Source: Streptococcus infantis
Lineage (GTDB): Bacteria > Bacillota > Bacilli > Lactobacillales > Streptococcaceae
DNA length: 64,000 bases
NCBI RefSeq assembly: GCF_021497965.1
Contig: NZ_CP046525.1
Coordinates: 1-64,000, forward strand
Reading direction: 5' to 3'
A program made the position numbers and the translations under genes. Below, piece by piece: positions 59,934 through 64,000 of the stretch. The notes under the pieces are model-generated. The model was not told the origin of the DNA. It saw nothing but the letters and a program-made list of their open reading frames with translations, and made no database searches. Positions within the stretch are counted from its first letter, which is position 1, and every line of letters starts with the position of its first letter.

Positions 59934-62021
59934 TTATTGATGGTTTGGTAGCCAACTGAGAGTAAAGTCAAGGGTTTGAGCATTAAGCAGTTCCTGATGA
60001 CTGATGGTTTGTTTTTCTTTCCCGTCCAATTGACAGTCTTGTACAAAGTGGAAATGTTCATGGTTTTGATGCGCGTGAATATCCAACCACTGTTTTTTTT
60101 CTGCCAGATAGACACGCAGGTGATCAAAGAGTGGAATCCCAAGGTCGTAAGACGCTTTACCTGGACAGGTTGGATAAAGCCCAAGAGCAGACCAGACATA
60201 CCAAGCAGAGAGGCTCCCGTTATCCTCATCACCTGGATAGGCATCCCAGCCAGCTCGAAAGGCTTTTTGACGGAGAGTTTTGATTAAGAGACTGGTGTAC
60301 TGAGGATAATTACTGTAACGGAATAGATAAGGGATGTGGAAGCTTGGTTGGTTTGAAATGGCTAGTTGACCAAATGGCGCTGTTGCCATTTCGCTCATCT
60401 CATGGATTTCACAGCCATAACCTGTCGTTTCAAAGAGAGGTAAACTTTGGCAAGCTTTTAAGAGATAGTCGCTAAAGGCTTCTTTTCCACCCATTAGTTG
60501 GCTCAGCCCAGAAATGTCATGTAAGACACCGAGACTGGCCTGAATAGCTGAGCATTCGGCGTAGTCCCGTCCCCAACTATAAGGAGAAAAGTCAGGACGG
60601 AAGTTTCCATCTACATCACGCGCCCTCATGTAGCCTGTTTCAGAGTCAAAGAGGTTCTGATAATTCTTAGCATATTGAGCATAAGTCTGGGCTAGCTCTT
60701 CTTGACCTAATCTTGCTGCACAAGTAGAGATGCAAAAATCACTGTAAGCATAGTCCAGTGTGTGGCTGACACTTTCATGGAAGTCTGTGGATAGGTAGCC
60801 TAGCTCTTGGTATTGGCTTAGACCGTGTCTTCCGTTGATAGCTTTTGAATCAGCCTTAGTCGCAGTTTCAAGCATAGCTTTGAGAAATTCCTCTTCAAGT
60901 TCAGGTGCCATGTCTTTACTAGCACTATCAGCTATCAAACCATCAATCAAGGTGCCAGGCATCATTCCTCTTTCGTCAGGTGCAAGCCACTTAGGGAGGT
61001 ATCCGGTGTCACGATAGCTATTGAGGAAGCCTTCTAGAAACTGACGATAGCGCTCTGGAATAATCAAGGCAAAGAGTGGGAATGAAGTACGGAAGGTATC
61101 CCAAAAGCCATTGTTGGTAAAGAGTAGACCAGGCTTGATAGTTCCTGAAGCTAGATCCATATGGATGTTTTCGCCTTGCTCATTTACCTCATAAAAGGTT
61201 TGCGGGAAGAGGAAAAGTCTGTAGAGGCAGTGGTCAAAAAATGTTCGATCTACTGGCCCAGTTTCCACGACATCAAAATGACCTAGAAGATCTTCCCAAC
61301 TCGCTTTGGCGTTTGTTTGCGTGTCTTCAAAATCTTGTTTAGGAAGATTTAAGAGGGCTTGTTCTTTGGAAATAAAGGAAGTCGCTAGTTGAACCTGAGC
61401 TTCCGCTCCAGCCAAATCAATACGCCAGTCCTGTCCCTCTTGCTTGATAGATAAGATTTCTACTGAAAATGTGAGGGCAGTGAACATGACTAGGGGACTC
61501 TTATTTGTTTCTGTTAGTCCACTTTGTTCAAGGCTTAGAGTACGTTCATCCACTTGTTTCACTGTTAAATCATCAATCGCGTGCAGATAGAGTGAGAGGT
61601 TCTTGCCTTGTGTTTGTCTTAGTTGAATAGAAGCTCCATAGCAAGTAGGACTTAGCTGCGTTTCAATCTGGAAACGCTCTGAAAAAATCTTGAGATAATG
61701 GGGATTGAAAATGGCACGCTCCAAGTTATAGGAAGACTGACGATGGAAGAGCGAGTCGCCGCTGATTTCTCCTGTTACTGGTGTCAGCAAGAGCCAAGAA
61801 TAGTCGCCAATCCAAGGGCTAGGCTGGTGAGTTAGTCGAATACCCTGAAAGATAGGAAGATGGGGATCAAAGAACCAGGATCCTTCTTGATCACTGGTTT
61901 GAGGAACATAATAATTCATGCCGAAAGGAACTCCTGTGTAAGGTAGGGTATTTCCTCGTGAAAATGCATGTTTACTAGCTGTTCCAAAACGTGTATCAAT
62001 GGTTTCAAGTAGAGGTTGCAT
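59934..62021 (-). CDS. GH92 alpha-mannosidase
   Basis: A 695-residue cytoplasmic exo-alpha-mannosidase of glycoside hydrolase family 92, calcium-dependent. Family features: the N-terminal beta-sandwich (FGMNYYVPQTSDQEGSWFF, HQPSPWIGDYSWLL), NGFWDTFRTSFPLF with the sugar-binding region, GDEDNGSLSAWYVWSALGLYPTCPG near the C-terminus carrying the acid/base Glu. No signal peptide. Pneumococcus has GH92 and GH125 enzymes together in an N-glycan-degradation locus, and here they flank a membrane-protein gene. Probably it trims mannose from imported N-glycans. Confidence 0.92.
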   Translation of the reverse strand: MQPLLETIDTRFGTASKHAFSRGNTLPYTGVPFGMNYYVPQTSDQEGSWFFDPHLPIFQGIRLTHQPSPWIGDYSWLLLTPVTGEISGDSLFHRQSSYNLERAIFNPHYLKIFSERFQIETQLSPTCYGASIQLRQTQGKNLSLYLHAIDDLTVKQVDERTLSLEQSGLTETNKSPLVMFTALTFSVEILSIKQEGQDWRIDLAGAEAQVQLATSFISKEQALLNLPKQDFEDTQTNAKASWEDLLGHFDVVETGPVDRTFFDHCLYRLFLFPQTFYEVNEQGENIHMDLASGTIKPGLLFTNNGFWDTFRTSFPLFALIIPERYRQFLEGFLNSYRDTGYLPKWLAPDERGMMPGTLIDGLIADSASKDMAPELEEEFLKAMLETATKADSKAINGRHGLSQYQELGYLSTDFHESVSHTLDYAYSDFCISTCAARLGQEELAQTYAQYAKNYQNLFDSETGYMRARDVDGNFRPDFSPYSWGRDYAECSAIQASLGVLHDISGLSQLMGGKEAFSDYLLKACQSLPLFETTGYGCEIHEMSEMATAPFGQLAISNQPSFHIPYLFRYSNYPQYTSLLIKTLRQKAFRAGWDAYPGDEDNGSLSAWYVWSALGLYPTCPGKASYDLGIPLFDHLRVYLAEKKQWLDIHAHQNHEHFHFVQDCQLDGKEKQTISHQELLNAQTLDFTLSWLPNHQ

Positions 62022-62168
62022 AGTGATTTCCTTCTGTAGGACTTTTGTATTCAGTATAACACAAAAATAAAGAAAGACATCTAAAAGTTGAAATAGTGTA
62101 TAAATATATATTTAAAATTTACAAATATGAGCTTTTTTGCTAGAATGAGGGTAAGAAAGGAGATTATT

Positions 62169-63566
62169 ATGAGTAATATTGATGAACACTCTACTAATGA
62201 AGAGTTAGTAGAAAAAGAGGAGTTGCAATCTGCAGAATCAGTAGAAGAGGTTGTAAAAGAGGAAGAAACACCAACCTCAGAAACAGCAGAACCTACTGTT
62301 GAGAAAGAAGAAGCCTCATCTTCTACGGAAGCGTCTGATCCTGTAGCTGAGGAGCCGGCAAAAGAGGCAGTGGCTACACCTACAGCTACTAAAGGTTTTG
62401 ATGTAAATGAACTTGTGGAAAAAGCAAAAGATTTATTCCAAAAGAGAAAAATTGCTGTTATCGGTGTTCTTGCAGCAGTTGCTGTACTGATTGTTGCACT
62501 TGTTGGTTTCAAGGTATATGATTCTCAACCAAAGAGCTTGCTAGATGTTGTTCAGGTACAATTTTCAGGATACGAAGAATCTGGAACATTGACATACAAC
62601 AGTGATGAAGTCACAGCTAAACTTCAAGAAATAGCTTATAAAAAAGCTGGATTTAGCTCCAAACAAGCAGCAGGTTTGGCACAAAAAGACCCAGTTACTT
62701 TTTCAGAAGTCACTAGAGATCCAAAACTAGCATCAAAATATGGCAAGGCAGATGCTTTGATTAGAAGTGTCCAATTTAGCTTTGATAAAACAAGTGACCT
62801 AAAAAATGGAGATGAGGTTACTTTCAGCGTTGTGACCACTTCAAAGAGTGCACCGGTTAAGGCTGAAAAGAAAACCTTCAAAGTTGAAAATCTTAAAGAA
62901 TATGAAAAAGTTTCAGCTTCTGATTTGTTGACAGAAACACCTGTAACATTCGCTGGACTTAACGGCTATGGTACTGTTTCAATCGCTAAAAATTCTAAGA
63001 ATGAAACTTACTTCGATTTTGAAAATGGTGAACGTCCAAAGAATTTGAAAAACGGCGATAAAGTTACTTTGAAAGTGAATGATGCTTATATTAATTCTTT
63101 GAAATCATCTGGTAAAATGGTAGATTCTAAGACTGTCGAAGTGACTGTCGAAGGACTTAAAGACTTGAAAGATGTGAAGAACTTTGCTGATTTGTTGAAG
63201 AAGAATGAAGACTACAGCAAGTCAGAACACAAGAATGATTCATATACTACGTATACTTTAGAGTCACAAGGAAGCTACTTGAAAGTGATTCCTGGCGAAG
63301 ACAAAAATTCAAGTGCGAAAATCTCCTTAATCACTGTCTACAAAGTAACAAAGACAAGCTCTGGATTTTCAAACTCAACAACTGTCCGCTACAAATACTT
63401 CGGCTATGATGCCTTCCTATTGAAGGACGGAAACTTGGATCTTAATACGGCTTCGAAAGTATCTGACAGTTGGGGAACTGAAGATTATGAAGGTTTGAAA
63501 TCAGAATTGTTGACGAACGGATATAAAGAATTCGATAATAAAAAAGACAATAAGAAAAGTGAATAA
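62169..63566 (+). CDS. Single-pass membrane protein with internally duplicated extracellular domain
   Basis: The 465-residue product has an acidic Glu/Ser/Thr-rich N-terminal tail (about 1-80), one membrane segment (KIAVIGVLAAVAVLIVALVG, about 95-115) and an extracellular part in which two units look alike: one with SFDKTSDLKNGDEVTFSV and one with FENGERPKNLKNGDKVTLKV, each beginning with a (V)QF/TF.G...GT.. strand. No family recognised. ATG 62169 (MSNIDEHSTNEE) follows an AAGGAG site; the longer frame from 62127 overlaps the promoter region. It reads away from the divergent GH92 gene. Confidence 0.75.
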   Translation: MSNIDEHSTNEELVEKEELQSAESVEEVVKEEETPTSETAEPTVEKEEASSSTEASDPVAEEPAKEAVATPTATKGFDVNELVEKAKDLFQKRKIAVIGVLAAVAVLIVALVGFKVYDSQPKSLLDVVQVQFSGYEESGTLTYNSDEVTAKLQEIAYKKAGFSSKQAAGLAQKDPVTFSEVTRDPKLASKYGKADALIRSVQFSFDKTSDLKNGDEVTFSVVTTSKSAPVKAEKKTFKVENLKEYEKVSASDLLTETPVTFAGLNGYGTVSIAKNSKNETYFDFENGERPKNLKNGDKVTLKVNDAYINSLKSSGKMVDSKTVEVTVEGLKDLKDVKNFADLLKKNEDYSKSEHKNDSYTTYTLESQGSYLKVIPGEDKNSSAKISLITVYKVTKTSSGFSNSTTVRYKYFGYDAFLLKDGNLDLNTASKVSDSWGTEDYEGLKSELLTNGYKEFDNKKDNKKSE

Positions 63567-63594
63567 AAAGTTGGGCTTGCCCAACTTTTTTTCA
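63565..63594 (+). terminator. Terminator after the membrane-protein gene
   Basis: AAAAAGTTGGGC-TT-GCCCAACTTTTT, a perfect 12-base stem with a T-run. Confidence 0.92.
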
Positions 63595-63693
63595 TAAGTT
63601 TGTTTCAAAACGACTTTAGTTTGTGTATATCTTTTGGACCTATTTTTTCTTATACTGAAAATGAATATTTGTTTGAAAGAGGCAAAACAGTTT

Positions 63694-64000
63694 ATGGTTT
63701 ATTCAAAAGAAATTGTCAGAGAGTGGCTAGATGAGGTAGCGGAGCGTGCTAAAGATCATCCGGAATGGGTGGATGTCTTTGAACGTTGCTACACAGACAC
63801 TTTAGACAATACAGTTAAAATCTTAGACGACGGCTCAACTTTTGTATTGACTGGAGATATCCCAGCTATGTGGCTTCGTGACTCAACTGCTCAGCTTAGA
63901 CCTTATCTTCATGTGGCTAAAAGAGACCCTCGTTTGCGTCAGACCATCGCTGGTTTGGTCAAACGCCAGATGACCTTGATCCTCAAGGATCCCTATGCCA
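63694..64000 (+). CDS. GH125 exo-alpha-1,6-mannosidase, 5' part
   Basis: The first 102 residues of a GH125 enzyme, which releases alpha-1,6-linked mannose. EWLDEVAERAKDHPEW, TLDNTVKILDDGSTFVLTGDIPAMWLRDSTAQLRPYL (in parts: GDIPAMWLRDSTAQLRPYL) and RQTIAGLVKRQM are diagnostic. The gene is open to the window end and continues beyond it. ATG 63694 follows a weak AGAGGCAAAA site. It likely works with the GH92 enzyme on N-glycan mannose. Confidence 0.92.
   Translation, partial: MVYSKEIVREWLDEVAERAKDHPEWVDVFERCYTDTLDNTVKILDDGSTFVLTGDIPAMWLRDSTAQLRPYLHVAKRDPRLRQTIAGLVKRQMTLILKDPYA

Overview
The window is the replication-origin region of a mitis-group Streptococcus (S. mitis / S. oralis / S. infantis type, not S. 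pneumoniae itself). It opens exactly on the TTG start codon of dnaA. It is AT-rich, and it carries the pneumococcal-type run dnaA-dnaN-ychF-pth-mfd-...-ftsH-rRNA-comW-purA-tadA-ffs-dut-radA. It also has CiaR and ComX signal sites, choline-binding repeats and an amylase-binding-protein/sortase B pair. The species cannot be fixed by eye.

Layout. 1-5.6 kb: clean replication and translation housekeeping genes. About 5.6-19.64 kb: genes recognisable by content and order (mfd, S4-domain gene, divIC, a beta-lactamase-like gene, tilS, hpt, ftsH, tRNA-Glu, 16S, tRNA-Ala, 23S, 5S, tRNA-Asn), but every one, including the rRNAs and tRNAs, is full of small indels and homopolymer blow-ups. This is best read as an uncorrected assembly patch across the rRNA operon, not as biology. 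19.64-28.4 kb: clean again, with comW, purA, a CiaR-controlled small RNA, tadA, SRP RNA, a ComX-driven dut-...-radA operon, an AIM24-family gene, carbonic anhydrase and prs. 28.4-36.9 kb: abpA-like/srtB, a CoA-binding protein, YeiH transporter, aminotransferase-recO-plsX-acpP, cysK and yigZ. 37.0-39.6 kb: comFA-comFC and hpf.

39.7-49.8 kb is the most unusual block: acyl-CoA dehydrogenase, 3-hydroxybutyryl-CoA dehydrogenase, thiolase, enoyl-CoA hydratase, two CoA-transferase subunits, a LysR regulator, a second and degenerate acyl-CoA dehydrogenase, a metallo-beta-lactamase-fold hydrolase and a FabK paralogue. Both internal promoters carry CcpA (cre)-like sites and share a TATAAGTT/AACTTATA dyad. 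Together they form a complete four-carbon acyl-CoA interconversion route (acetyl-CoA to or from crotonyl/butyryl-CoA), with no electron-transfer flavoprotein genes beside it. It sits between hpf and gdpP, which are neighbours in S. pneumoniae.

49.9-64 kb: gdpP-rplI-dnaB-veg, a frameshifted cbpD (competence fratricide lysin), polA, an APC permease, a pair of inverted DnaA-box doublets in an otherwise empty 425-bp gap, a GH92 alpha-mannosidase, a membrane protein with an internal duplication, and the start of a GH125 alpha-mannosidase cut by the window end.

Competence runs through the window: comW, ComX (cin) boxes before dut/radA, comFA and probably cbpD, and a Cia small RNA that in pneumococcus feeds back on competence. 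Several genes appear to have unusual translation starts: radA from ATC, comFA and polA leaderless or nearly so, purA coupled to a short upstream ORF, and comW with its ribosome-binding site in a hairpin.
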